Shown here: one piece after another, positions 26,647-34,268 of the stretch | Numbering within the stretch: position 1 is the first letter of the stretch | Layout: every line of letters begins with the position of its first letter | Assembly (NCBI GenBank): GCA_903847285.1 | Contig: CAINDH010000246.1 | Coordinates: forward strand, 1 to 40,290 | Direction of reading: 5' to 3' | DNA length: 40,290 nucleotides | Source of the DNA: an uncultured Verrucomicrobia subdivision 3 bacterium | Lineage (GTDB): Bacteria; Verrucomicrobiota; Verrucomicrobiae; Limisphaerales; UBA11358 | Notes under the pieces: model-generated | What the model saw: the letters and a program-made list of their open reading frames with translations, nothing else | Database searches by the model: none | What the model was told of the DNA's origin: nothing | Translations under genes and position numbers: made by a program

Positions 26647-26916
26647 ATGGCCAACGCCAAAAAAACCAAACGCAAAGTGGAGTTGCTCGGGCTCGGACTA
26701 GACTCTGATGGCAAGAAACGCGTGACGAAGGGCGATAACTTTACGCTCGTCGGCGGCACAGAAGAAACTCACGAGCGGATGACCGAGCAAGCCATCAAGA
26801 TCAACGAGAAGCTCAAAGCACGCGGCAAGCGGCTGGAAGAAGTGGGGCGCGCGGAGTTTGACGACATTGCGCACGAGGTGGGGTTGAAGAAATTTCCCAG
26901 GCACAACTCGAATTGA
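26647..26916 (+). CDS. Small charged protein of unknown function, coupled to photolyase
   Basis: 89 residues from the ATG at 26647 (the open frame extends 15 codons upstream, but MANAKKTKRKVELLG is a natural start). It is strongly basic and hydrophilic, with no membrane segment. Visible features are the N-terminal basic patch, KKRVTKGDNFTLVGGTEETHERMTEQ and a helical second half (AIKINEKLKARGKRLEEVGRAEF). I do not recognise a characterised family. Its TGA overlaps the TTG start of the photolyase gene by four bases (26913-26916), so both should be translated together. That coupling suggests a link to DNA repair or light response, but this is inference only. Confidence 0.75.
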   Translation: MANAKKTKRKVELLGLGLDSDGKKRVTKGDNFTLVGGTEETHERMTEQAIKINEKLKARGKRLEEVGRAEFDDIAHEVGLKKFPRHNSN

Positions 26917-28316
26917 AAACCGTAATCCACTGGTTTCGCCGCGACCTGCGGGTGAGCGACAATGTTGCGTTGAGCGAAGCGGCGAAGCGTGCGGAGACCG
27001 TGATCCCCTTGTTTATTTTCGAGGACGCGTTTCGCACCGGCCCGGATGTCGGCGCGGCGCGGCTGGCTTTCCTGGTGGAATCCGTCGAGTCGCTCCGCAA
27101 AAACCTTTCCGAGCTGGGCAACTCACTGATCATCCGCTGCGGCAAGTCGGAGGAAATCCTGCCGAAATTCGCGCATGAAGCCGGCGCACAGGCGGTGTTC
27201 GCGAACAAGCGTTACGAACCTTACGCGCAAAAGCGCGATGAGCGGATTACCGGCGCATTGTTGAAAGCGGGCGTGGGTTTTGAGCTTTTTAAGGATGCGG
27301 TGGTGTGGGAGGAATCAGAAATTCTCAATCTGTCTGGCAAGCCTTACACGGTTTTCACGCCATACTCGAAGGCGTGGAAGGCGAAGGCGATTCCCCCACC
27401 GCGTCCGCGCCTTGGCAATTTAAAATCTAAAATCCAAAATCTAAAATCAGACATGCTGCCGAAGTCGCCAGCCGACGTGGGTTTTCCGCTAACGCAAAAA
27501 ATTCCACCAGGTGGCGAGCGCGTGGCGCTAGAGTTGTTGCGCAAGTTCATGGCCGGGCCAATTTATGACTACGGCACGGCGCGAAATTTTCCTGCGCTAG
27601 ACGGCGGTTCAAATCTCTCGCCGCATCTGCGCGCGGGGACGGTTGGCATTCGCACGATTTTGGCGGAAATAAAAAAAGCGAAAGATAAAGCTACGCCCGC
27701 ACAACTTCCAAGTTGCGATATTTTCCTAAACGAACTCATCTGGCGAGAGTTCTACACGCAGGTGCTGCACAACTTTCCGCACGTCACCAAAGGTGCGTTC
27801 CGTCCAGAATATGATGCGCTGAAATGGTCGGACAATCAGGAGCATTTCGCGGCGTGGTGCGCCGGACAAACCGGCTTTCCCATCGTGGACGCGGCGATGC
27901 GCTGCCTCAACGCCACCGGCACAATGCATAACCGCCTCCGAATGATTGTGGCGATGTTTCTCACGAAAGATTTGCTCATCAATTGGCAGTTAGGCGAACG
28001 CTATTTCATGCGGCAACTCGTGGATGGCGACATGGCTGCCAATAATGGCGGCTGGCAATGGAGCGCAGGGACCGGAACGGATGCGGCACCATATTTCCGT
28101 ATCTTTAACCCCGTTTCGCAGGGTGAAAAATTTGACGTGGAGGGAAAATTTGTGCGGTGCTGGGTTCCTGAACTGAAAGATTTTCCCGCCGACTTGATTC
28201 ATCAGCCCTGGGAAAATCTACTGCTGTTATCCAAATCAAAATACGCGGAACGCATCGTCTTGCACGAGGAGCAGCGTGTGAAATGTCTCACCATGTTTAA
28301 GGCTGTTAGAAGTTAG
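26913..28316 (+). CDS. phr: Deoxyribodipyrimidine photolyase (class I, CPD type)
   Basis: 467 residues from a TTG start (26913) that overlaps the preceding stop; the protein begins KTVIHWFRRDLRVSDN, the standard photolyase opening, so no upstream ATG is better. The antenna-binding alpha/beta domain covers about 1-165 and the FAD-binding helical domain about 190-467. FAD-domain signatures are present: NELIWREFYTQVLHNFP, GQTGFPIVDAAMRCLNATGTMHNRLRMI, and DGDMAANNGGWQWSAGTGTDAAPYFRIFNP. It repairs cyclobutane pyrimidine dimers using blue light. The linker between domains (residues 169-180, NLKSKIQNLKSD) is encoded by five 7-base tandem units. A cryptochrome role cannot be fully excluded, but the WxWxxGTGTDA context favours CPD repair. 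Confidence 0.94.
   Translation: MKTVIHWFRRDLRVSDNVALSEAAKRAETVIPLFIFEDAFRTGPDVGAARLAFLVESVESLRKNLSELGNSLIIRCGKSEEILPKFAHEAGAQAVFANKRYEPYAQKRDERITGALLKAGVGFELFKDAVVWEESEILNLSGKPYTVFTPYSKAWKAKAIPPPRPRLGNLKSKIQNLKSDMLPKSPADVGFPLTQKIPPGGERVALELLRKFMAGPIYDYGTARNFPALDGGSNLSPHLRAGTVGIRTILAEIKKAKDKATPAQLPSCDIFLNELIWREFYTQVLHNFPHVTKGAFRPEYDALKWSDNQEHFAAWCAGQTGFPIVDAAMRCLNATGTMHNRLRMIVAMFLTKDLLINWQLGERYFMRQLVDGDMAANNGGWQWSAGTGTDAAPYFRIFNPVSQGEKFDVEGKFVRCWVPELKDFPADLIHQPWENLLLLSKSKYAERIVLHEEQRVKCLTMFKAVRS
27417..27451. repeat. Five tandem 7-base units inside the photolyase gene
   Basis: The units are aatttaa, aatctaa, aatccaa, aatctaa and aatcaga, consensus aatcyaa. They encode residues 169-180 of the photolyase, between antenna and FAD domains, and keep the frame open. 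The AT-rich block stands out sharply from the GC-rich surroundings. Confidence 0.85.
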
Positions 28317-28384
28317 AATGTTCTGGCTTGAGTATAAGCAATATAACGTATTGGCCTCGGCTCTCAATTATGCAAGAGTTTGTC

Positions 28385-28948
28385 ATGAATAAAATATTAA
28401 GGTTTCCAGGTTCTTGGGTAAGTGTGTTGATCGCTATATTTAGTCTCAATGGCTGTGCGGCAGCGCCCAAACCGGCTCCGCTCCGCACCGTGCCGCATGT
28501 GGATTTGAACCGCTATTTGGGTAACTGGTATGTTATCGCGAACATCCCGTATCTGCTGGAGAACGGCAAGGTGGCCTCGTATGACACCTATTCAATGCGA
28601 CCTGATGGACGGATGAATAATATTTTTACCTTCCGCAAAGGCACGTTCGACGCGCCGGAGCAAAGCTGGCACGGCGTCGCGTGGGTGGTGGATAAACAGT
28701 CGAACGCCGAATGGAAAGTGCGTTTCCTCTGGCCGTTCTGGACGACTTATCTCGTGCTGGAACTTGACCCCGATTACCGCTGGGCCGTAGTTGCGACGCC
28801 CGGACACAAACTGCTCTGGGTGCTGGCGCGCGAGCGGGCGCTGGATGAAAAAACATATGCCGAAATCCTGCAACGCATCACCGCGCAAGGCTACGACGTG
28901 AACCGTGTCGCAAAAGTGCCGCAGCCGGTCGGCGGTAGACTTTACTAG
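28385..28948 (+). CDS. Lipocalin family lipoprotein (Blc-like)
   Basis: 187 residues from the ATG at 28385, chosen because it gives a clean lipoprotein signal (MNKILRFPGS then hydrophobic, lipobox LNGC with Cys24); an in-frame ATG at 28370 is possible. The lipocalin GxW motif is present (YLGNWYV, Gly46-Trp48), followed by beta-strands VASYDTYSMRPDGR, WHGVAWVVDK, WKVRFLWPFWTTYLVLELDPDYRWAVV and the closing LLWVLARERALD. Blc-type lipocalins sit in the outer membrane and bind or shuttle membrane lipids. The FWTTYLVLELD and WVLAR segments are typical of bacterial Blc. It follows the photolyase by about 70 bases on the same strand, without a clear functional link. Confidence 0.9.
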   Translation: MNKILRFPGSWVSVLIAIFSLNGCAAAPKPAPLRTVPHVDLNRYLGNWYVIANIPYLLENGKVASYDTYSMRPDGRMNNIFTFRKGTFDAPEQSWHGVAWVVDKQSNAEWKVRFLWPFWTTYLVLELDPDYRWAVVATPGHKLLWVLARERALDEKTYAEILQRITAQGYDVNRVAKVPQPVGGRLY

Positions 28949-28952
28949 GAGT

Positions 28953-28985
28953 GAGGGTTTCCAGCCGGCGAGCCCCCTCGGTTTT
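28953..28985 (+). terminator. Possible weak terminator after the lipocalin gene
   Basis: Five-base arms, gaggg (28953-28957) and ccctc (28975-28979), enclose a 17-base loop and are followed by ggtttt. It lies four bases after the lipocalin stop. The loop is long and the T-tail is short, so this is only suggestive. Confidence 0.3.
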
Positions 28986-29092
28986 GTCGTGATCTCGCCA
29001 GCTTGAACCCAGCGTTCCTTCACAAATTAGGACGCGCGATTCCCGCTGGCGCGCGGCAGAGAAACTTGCCAGCACCGAGGCAGAATATTTTC

Positions 29093-29473
29093 ATGCGACC
29101 GCGGCCTGAATCAATTCGCCCCGCTGGCTTCACGCTGGTGGAAATCATGATTGTCGTCGCCATCATCGGCTTGCTGGCAGCCATCGGGATTCCGAATTTC
29201 GTCAAGGCGCGTGGCAAGTCGCAAGCCAATGCCTGCATCAACAACCTGCGCCAACTTCAGGCCGCCGTGGATCAGATGGCCATTGAACGCGGTTTGCGCA
29301 CAGGTGACGCCTACAGTTTTCCGGCCGACGTGACTCCCTACATCAAGCTCGGTGCGAACGGCGCGTGGCCCGCCTGTCCAGCGGGCGGCACTTACGGCAA
29401 CGGCGCCATCGGCACCACTTCAGCCAGTTGTTCGCTAGGCAGTTCCGTCACGCCGCCGCACGTCTTGCCGTGA
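29093..29473 (+). CDS. Type IV pilin-like protein (prepilin N-terminal methylation motif)
   Basis: 126 residues from the ATG at 29093; the upstream extension to 29003 looks non-coding. A short basic leader ends in the prepilin peptidase site AG-FTLVEIM (Gly12, Phe13, with Glu17 at position +5), followed by the hydrophobic helix IVVAIIGLLAAIGIPNFVKAR. The C-terminal part has paired cysteines (ACINNL, PACPAGG, SCSLGS) and a glycine-rich end. Short proteins of this shape are pilins, type II secretion pseudopilins or orphan surface proteins common in Verrucomicrobia and Planctomycetes. No pilus assembly gene is in the window, so it is an orphan. Confidence 0.88.
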   Translation: MRPRPESIRPAGFTLVEIMIVVAIIGLLAAIGIPNFVKARGKSQANACINNLRQLQAAVDQMAIERGLRTGDAYSFPADVTPYIKLGANGAWPACPAGGTYGNGAIGTTSASCSLGSSVTPPHVLP

Positions 29474-29616
29474 AGCCATCGCGCTGGACAGGATTTTTTT
29501 AACAACGCAGAAAATTCTTTTCGTATTTGAAATAAATAGCCAAGATGTTTGAAACCATTGCACCAACTGCAACGTCAGTTGAAGCAAATAATCGGCTGAA
29601 AAAAGTTAAACGTCAC

Positions 29617-30165
29617 ATGAACGACTCAACTGAAAAAACATCGGAAGCGGCCTGCAAAAGCAAATGCTGCCATTGCGACCTCACCCTTGCCTTTCTCGTG
29701 CTGCGCGGATGGCTCGGGCTGCGGGCTTTGCTCGCGGGCTTCGAAAAATATGGTGCTTACAAATCGGTGCAGGTTCCGGTGCTCGGCGCGGATGGTCAGC
29801 CTGACCCCGGTGGCGCGGTGCTGGACATGAAGCTGAAATTTTATTCGCTTCAGAATTATCACGGCATCCCGGCTACCTTGAAGGCCAAATTTGAGAACGA
29901 GGTGTTGCTGCCGGGCTTTGCGCTGAACCTATTCGACAAATGTCTTGGGACGGTGCTGATTCTTGCAGGCGTGATGTTGTTGCTCGGCCTCGGCACGCGC
30001 GCATCGCTGTTTTTACAGGGACTGATTTACATCGCGCTGTCGGTCGGATTAATTTTGATCAACCAGCCGGACGGCATTGCCTGGCTCGGCACGCACATCG
30101 CGCTTGTCGCGGGCGCGTTGGTGCTGGCAAAATACAACAAGCTTGCGCTTCTCAAAAAATGGTAA
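29617..30165 (+). CDS. DoxX-like membrane protein with N-terminal Cys cluster
   Basis: 182 residues from the ATG at 29617; an earlier in-frame ATG (29545) would add 24 hydrophilic residues and is less likely. The N-terminus has an unusual CKSKCCHC cluster (Cys13, Cys17, Cys18, Cys20). Four membrane helices follow: about 21-40, 105-130, 130-150 and 155-175, with VLILAGVMLLLGLGTRASLFLQG and HIALVAGALVLAKYN. The topology resembles DoxX/SURF4-related quinone-linked membrane proteins. Its stop overlaps the start of the Tat-exported Gfo/Idh/MocA gene (ATG at 30159, stop TAA at 30163-30165). This suggests an electron-transfer partner for that oxidoreductase, which is inference; the Cys cluster could bind metal. 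Confidence 0.7.
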   Translation: MNDSTEKTSEAACKSKCCHCDLTLAFLVLRGWLGLRALLAGFEKYGAYKSVQVPVLGADGQPDPGGAVLDMKLKFYSLQNYHGIPATLKAKFENEVLLPGFALNLFDKCLGTVLILAGVMLLLGLGTRASLFLQGLIYIALSVGLILINQPDGIAWLGTHIALVAGALVLAKYNKLALLKKW

Positions 30166-31535
30166 CGCCTAACCAACCTAGCGGTGAAACCAGCCGTGAG
30201 TTTTCACGCCGCGAATTTCTTGGCACTGCTGCCGTAGCTGGCGCGGGGCTGTTGCTCACATCATGTAGTCCTGATTCGGCCAAGCCCGCAGCCGCGCAGG
30301 CAGCTTCCGGCAAGAAACTGAACGTAGCACTTATCGGCTGCGGCGCGCAGGGTCAGGTGTTGCTGGAATCCTTACAGGTCATCAGCACCATCAATCTCAT
30401 CGCGGTAGCGGACATCTGGGATTACAACCGCAAGATTGTCATGGGGCGGATGAAAGACATCGGCCAGCCCGTGCGCGGCTATCACGATTTGAGCGAATTG
30501 CTCGCCACGGAAAAAGAATTGGACGCGGTCGTCGTGGCCACGCCGGATTTCTGGCACGCGCCGGTGACGAACGCCTGCTTGAAAGCCGGGCTTCATGTCT
30601 ATTGCGAAAAGATGATGAGCAACACCATTGAAGGCGCGCGCTCCATGGTAAAGACGATGCGGGAGACAGGAAAACTCTTGCAGATCGGTCATCAACGCCG
30701 GAGCAATCCGCGCTATCTTTTCGCGCTGAACAAATTGGTTCGCGAAGCGGAAATTTGCGGACGCCTCACGGCTGCACATGCCCAATGGAACCGCAAAGTC
30801 ACGCCTGACTTGGGATTTCCGAAGAAAACCGAAATCGCTGCGGATGTGTTGGAGAAGTATGGCTTCAAGGACATGCATCATTTCCGCAATTGGCGCTGGT
30901 TCAAAGCGCTCGGCGGCGGCCCGCTGTCTGATCTTGGCGCGCATCAGATTGACATCTTCAACTGGTATTTCGGGGGCCTGCCGCGTTCCGTAATGGCCAG
31001 CGGCGGCACGGATTATCCGGCTTACAAATCTCACGAATGGTTTGATAACGCGATGGTGATTTATGAATTCCCACAACCCGACGGCGGCATAGCGCGGGCG
31101 TTTTATCAAGTGCAGACCACGACGAGCGCCGGAGGTGGTTATTTTGAAATGTTCATGGGCGACGACGGCACGATTCGGATGTCCGAAAACCCGTCGTTCT
31201 GCGCGCTGTGGCGGGAAGATCGTTCGACGAAATCGTGGGATGAACTGGAAGGGAAAAATTATCTCCGCACCCTGCCCGTCCCACAGGTGGCTGAAGCCGA
31301 CAAGGTGGACGTGCGCGAAAGTGCGCCACTCATCAAATACGACATCCCCGTGTCGTTCACGAAAAAAATTCACCAGCCACACTTGGAAAACTTTTTCAAC
31401 GCTGTGCGCGGGCAGGGCAAATTAAACTGCCCCGGCGACGAAGCGTTCACCAGCGAATATATCATCCACAAGGCCATCGAATCCGTGGAGACCGGCAAGC
31501 GTATTACCATCACCAAAGAGGAAGCAGAAGCGTGA
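30159..31535 (+). CDS. Tat-exported Gfo/Idh/MocA family oxidoreductase lipoprotein
   Basis: 458 residues from the ATG at 30159; the longer frame to 29940 lies inside the DoxX gene and is rejected. The N-terminus has a twin-arginine signal (FSRREFLGTAAVAGAG, Arg17-Arg18) ending in a lipobox LTSC (Cys36), so the protein is folded in the cytoplasm, exported and probably lipidated. The Rossmann motif GCGAQG (60-65) is intact. The usual EKP motif reads EKMM (Glu150-Lys151-Met152), keeping Lys but not Pro. LGAHQIDIFNWYFGGLP and HFRNWRWFKALGGGPLSD match the secreted Gfo/Idh branch common in Planctomycetes and Verrucomicrobia, where the NAD(P) is carried as a tightly bound cofactor. Substrate unknown. 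Confidence 0.88.
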   Translation: MVTPNQPSGETSREFSRREFLGTAAVAGAGLLLTSCSPDSAKPAAAQAASGKKLNVALIGCGAQGQVLLESLQVISTINLIAVADIWDYNRKIVMGRMKDIGQPVRGYHDLSELLATEKELDAVVVATPDFWHAPVTNACLKAGLHVYCEKMMSNTIEGARSMVKTMRETGKLLQIGHQRRSNPRYLFALNKLVREAEICGRLTAAHAQWNRKVTPDLGFPKKTEIAADVLEKYGFKDMHHFRNWRWFKALGGGPLSDLGAHQIDIFNWYFGGLPRSVMASGGTDYPAYKSHEWFDNAMVIYEFPQPDGGIARAFYQVQTTTSAGGGYFEMFMGDDGTIRMSENPSFCALWREDRSTKSWDELEGKNYLRTLPVPQVAEADKVDVRESAPLIKYDIPVSFTKKIHQPHLENFFNAVRGQGKLNCPGDEAFTSEYIIHKAIESVETGKRITITKEEAEA

Positions 31536-31921
31536 AGAATATTTACGCCATGATTACAGCGTTCGCGTTCGCCGCGCTGTTTGGCTGCGCTTCTGCGCCG
31601 CAAAATTATGGTGGCTCACCTGCAACAAACATCATCGTCAACGTGACTTGCACCGATTCGGGCGCACGATTCAACGGCACGATCACGTGCGATGGCCAAA
31701 CCGAGCGGTTGGTCGGCATCGGCCAAGGCTCATTTCCCGCCACCGGCCATGCATTCGCCTGCTCGTTTCAGAAGTCGGACGATGCCGGTAAAATTTTGCT
31801 TTCCGTTTCCGAGGGCGGAAAAAATCTTGGTAGTTCCAGCACCGGCGGCGTATCCGGCGGTGTTCGCGCTGAACTGCTGCGAACCCCCACGGAACAGCAA
31901 ACTCTGTTCACGACGTTTTAA
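31532..31921 (+). CDS. Small lipoprotein, function unknown
   Basis: 129 residues from a GTG that overlaps the Gfo/Idh stop by four bases (GTGA, 31532-31535). The signal peptide ends in a clear lipobox LFGC (Cys19). The body is beta-prone and rich in Gly, Ser and Thr, with two further cysteines in the NVTCTDSGARFNGTITCDGQ segment (quoted at its 20-residue limit), which could form a disulfide, and a third Cys in AFACSFQ. I recognise no family. Translational coupling to the Gfo/Idh lipoprotein argues that it works with it at the same membrane. Confidence 0.7.
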   Translation: MKNIYAMITAFAFAALFGCASAPQNYGGSPATNIIVNVTCTDSGARFNGTITCDGQTERLVGIGQGSFPATGHAFACSFQKSDDAGKILLSVSEGGKNLGSSSTGGVSGGVRAELLRTPTEQQTLFTTF

Positions 31922-31947
31922 ACCACAACTTTTACCATAAAAAAATT

Positions 31948-32577
31948 ATGAAAAAAATCATTCTGCTTACCACAACCTTGCTTGCCGCCACCGCGTTTGC
32001 CGAAGACATGGTCGCGCTCAAGACTGATTTACCCAAGCCGCTCATGGTCGGAACGCCCGTGCCCATCAATGTGCCTAAGCTTGAACCAAGAATTAAAAAA
32101 TTTCCGGAGTTTCAAGTTCCCGTTGGCACGGTGAATCTCGCCAAAGCTAAAAAAGTTTCCAGCAGCGACAACGACCCAGTCATCGGCTCCCTCGACCTCC
32201 TCACTGATGGCGACAAGGAAGGCGACGAAGGTTCGTGGGTCGAACTCGGCTCCAACAAGCAGTGGGTGCAGATTGATTTGGAAAAATCGGCGAACATTTC
32301 TGCCATCGTCGTCTGGCATTTTCATTCACAGGAACGCTCCTACCGCGATGTCGTCGTGCAAATCTCTGACGACGCAAAGTTCGAGAAAGACGTGACGACG
32401 GTTTTTGATAATTCCGGCAGCGGCAAAGACCTGCCATATATCGAAAGCTACCTCGGCAAGCTGATTGATGCTAAAGGCGCGAAAGGCCGTTATGTCCGTC
32501 TCGCCAGCAACGGCAACACCGCGAATAAGATGAACCACTACATCGAAGTGGAAGTGTTCGGCAAACCGGCGGCGTGA
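31948..32577 (+). CDS. Secreted discoidin-like (F5/8 type C) domain protein
   Basis: 209 residues. A signal peptide (about 1-18, ending AFA-E) is followed by a Pro-rich linker (PKPLMVGTPVPINVPKLEPR). A jelly-roll domain (about 70-205) then starts SSSDNDPVIGSLDLLTDGDKEG and continues WVELGSNKQWVQIDLEKS, IVVWHFHSQERSYRDVVVQIS and GRYVRLASNGN. This order matches F5/8 type C domains, which often bind carbohydrate or cell-surface ligands. There is no catalytic domain, so it is a binding or scaffold protein. It lies 26 bases after the small lipoprotein in the same plus-strand run and is followed by a strong hairpin. Confidence 0.8.
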   Translation: MKKIILLTTTLLAATAFAEDMVALKTDLPKPLMVGTPVPINVPKLEPRIKKFPEFQVPVGTVNLAKAKKVSSSDNDPVIGSLDLLTDGDKEGDEGSWVELGSNKQWVQIDLEKSANISAIVVWHFHSQERSYRDVVVQISDDAKFEKDVTTVFDNSGSGKDLPYIESYLGKLIDAKGAKGRYVRLASNGNTANKMNHYIEVEVFGKPAA

Positions 32578-32593
32578 TTTGAATTTGCTTCTC

Positions 32594-32623
32594 ATGGCGG
32601 AAGGCTGCAAAGCCTTCCGCCAT
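32594..32623 (+). terminator. Perfect 13-base-pair hairpin with GCAA loop
   Basis: Arms at 32594-32606 and 32611-32623 pair without mismatch around the tetraloop gcaa, 16 bases after the discoidin stop. The following bases, tgttgttt, are T-rich but not a pure T-run. It probably ends the DoxX-to-discoidin transcript. Because the arms are an unusually perfect copy, it may instead be a dispersed palindromic element. Confidence 0.65.
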
Positions 32624-32674
32624 TGTTGTTTGGGTGGCGGCCATGAAACCCGCTTGCTAAAAAATGTTAGAGGA

Positions 32675-34105
32675 ATGTGCGACGAAAAATTTCTCGCGCT
32701 GGACAACTCGCACTGCTTGCGGCAGGCTCGCGTAGTGGAAGCACCCCCCGTTATACCTCCGTTCTCCGTTGCGCCAAAACCCAAGCGCAAAGGCCTTAAA
32801 AAACGCATCATTGTCATCGGCTGCGTCGTTCTCGCGCTGGGTGTGGCGACGTTTTTTGCGCTGCGCAAAAAAGAAACCCCCATCAGCGTGACGACGGAAA
32901 AGATTTCGCGCCACACCATCACGGAGACCGTCGTGGCAAACGGACGAATTTATCCCGTGCTGCAAATACATATCAGCGCGGAGGTCAGTGGAGAGGTCAC
33001 CGAGATGCGCGTGAAGGAAGGTCAGTTCGTCCACCAGGGCGACTTGCTGCTGAAGATCAAGCCGGACTTTTACGAGGCATCGTTGAACCAAGCTAAAGCA
33101 AATTTTCAATCCTCGTTAGCTTCCCGGACCACTTCTGCAGCGAACCTTGAACGGGCGGACGCGGAGTTCAAACGCAACAAGGAACTGTTCGAGAATAAAT
33201 TGATTTCTGAATCGGATTACATCGGGTTCAAAGTCGCACGCGATATCGCCGTCGCCTCATCACAGAGCGCGTCCAACCAGATTGACGTAGCCCGTGCCAA
33301 CGTTGCCAGTGCCGAGGAATCACTTCGTAAGACGACCATCTTCGCACCGATTGATGGCACAATCAGCAAGCTAAACTCGCAGGCTGGCGAGCGCGTGCTC
33401 GGCACGGTGCAGAACGCCGGCACGGACATCATGGTCATCTCCGATTTGAGCCGAATGGAAGCGCGCGTGGATATCGGTGAGATGGACATCGTGCTATTGC
33501 ATCCGGGCGAGAACGCCAAACTGGAAGTAGACTCTTTCAAAGATAAAAAATTCGCGGGCGTCGTCACCGACGTGGCGAACTCGTCGAAGGACATGAATGC
33601 CAGTTCAACTTTTGGCGGTGGTGGTGGAAGCAGCTCTTCTTCTGGTCAATCGGCCACGCAATTTCAAGTGCGCATCCGTTTCGCCGAACCTGAAGGATTT
33701 CGCCCAGGCATGTCGGTAAGCGCCACGATTGAGACGCGCACGCGCACGAACGTCATCGCAGCACCCATCGGTGCCATCACCACACGCATCGTGAAACCCA
33801 TGGGCAAAAATACCGCTTCGAATACAAATTCCGAAGCGACGAACAGCATGGCCAGCAGTGGCAGCGCAACCAATTCGGTTAAGGCCGATAAAAAAACCGA
33901 GGGCGGAAACAAGCCTGTAGAAGTCGTGTTCTTGATGGACGGCGACAAGGTGAAAACCGTGCCTGTAAAGATTGGCATCAGCGACGACAGTTTCTGGGAA
34001 ATCACCGAGGGCTTGAAAGAGGGCGACGAGATTGTGACCGGCGGTTTCAAAGCCATCAGCCGCGATCTGGATGACGGCAAGCAAGTGAATAAGAATTCAA
34101 AATGA
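32675..34105 (+). CDS. MacA/HlyD-type periplasmic adaptor protein
   Basis: 476 residues from the ATG at 32675; the frame is open back to 32579 across the hairpin, so an earlier start is rejected, and a GTG at 32735 is also possible. A cytoplasmic head and one membrane helix (about 43-64) precede the lipoyl/barrel-sandwich domain (SAEVSGEVTEMRVKEGQFV, then FAPIDGTISKLNSQAGERV), a coiled-coil hairpin (about 135-215, LNQAKANFQSSLASRTT), and a beta-barrel domain. A Ser/Gly-rich loop (about 309-323) and a Thr/Ser/Asn-rich linker interrupt the later part. It should link inner-membrane permeases to an outer-membrane duct in a MacAB-like exporter. Confidence 0.9.
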   Translation: MCDEKFLALDNSHCLRQARVVEAPPVIPPFSVAPKPKRKGLKKRIIVIGCVVLALGVATFFALRKKETPISVTTEKISRHTITETVVANGRIYPVLQIHISAEVSGEVTEMRVKEGQFVHQGDLLLKIKPDFYEASLNQAKANFQSSLASRTTSAANLERADAEFKRNKELFENKLISESDYIGFKVARDIAVASSQSASNQIDVARANVASAEESLRKTTIFAPIDGTISKLNSQAGERVLGTVQNAGTDIMVISDLSRMEARVDIGEMDIVLLHPGENAKLEVDSFKDKKFAGVVTDVANSSKDMNASSTFGGGGGSSSSSGQSATQFQVRIRFAEPEGFRPGMSVSATIETRTRTNVIAAPIGAITTRIVKPMGKNTASNTNSEATNSMASSGSATNSVKADKKTEGGNKPVEVVFLMDGDKVKTVPVKIGISDDSFWEITEGLKEGDEIVTGGFKAISRDLDDGKQVNKNSK

Positions 34106-34157
34106 TCTACCTCCAATCCAGCAATGGTGGACAAGGTCGCGTAGCAGTTACTTTGTT

Positions 34158-34173
34158 GCGTGAGATTTCACGC
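34158..34173. other. Small inverted repeat in the gap before the ABC genes
   Basis: Six-base arms, gcgtga and tcacgc, surround the loop gatt in the 163-base gap between the adaptor and the ABC ATPase gene. No T-run follows. The gap is long for this operon and may contain a secondary promoter, but I cannot point to a convincing one. Confidence 0.35.
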
Positions 34174-34268
34174 GCACGTAGTCGTCGCTTGATGCCACTT
34201 ACATCGACCGTTTTTTCGCATATCAGGGAAATGCCACCGCTCCGTTTTTTTGCATTTTTAATTATCCG

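Noticed and set aside
29940..30158. 73-codon N-terminal extension of the Tat-exported Gfo/Idh gene
   Set aside because: It lies in another frame of the DoxX-like gene, and would bury the Tat signal.
30372..31382. 336-residue minus-strand open frame inside the Tat-Gfo/Idh gene
   Set aside because: Antisense shadow of a well-supported gene; the protein is Arg/His-rich without domains.
32579..32674. Earlier start for the adaptor protein
   Set aside because: It would be translated across a perfect hairpin immediately after the previous stop and gives no sensible N-terminus.
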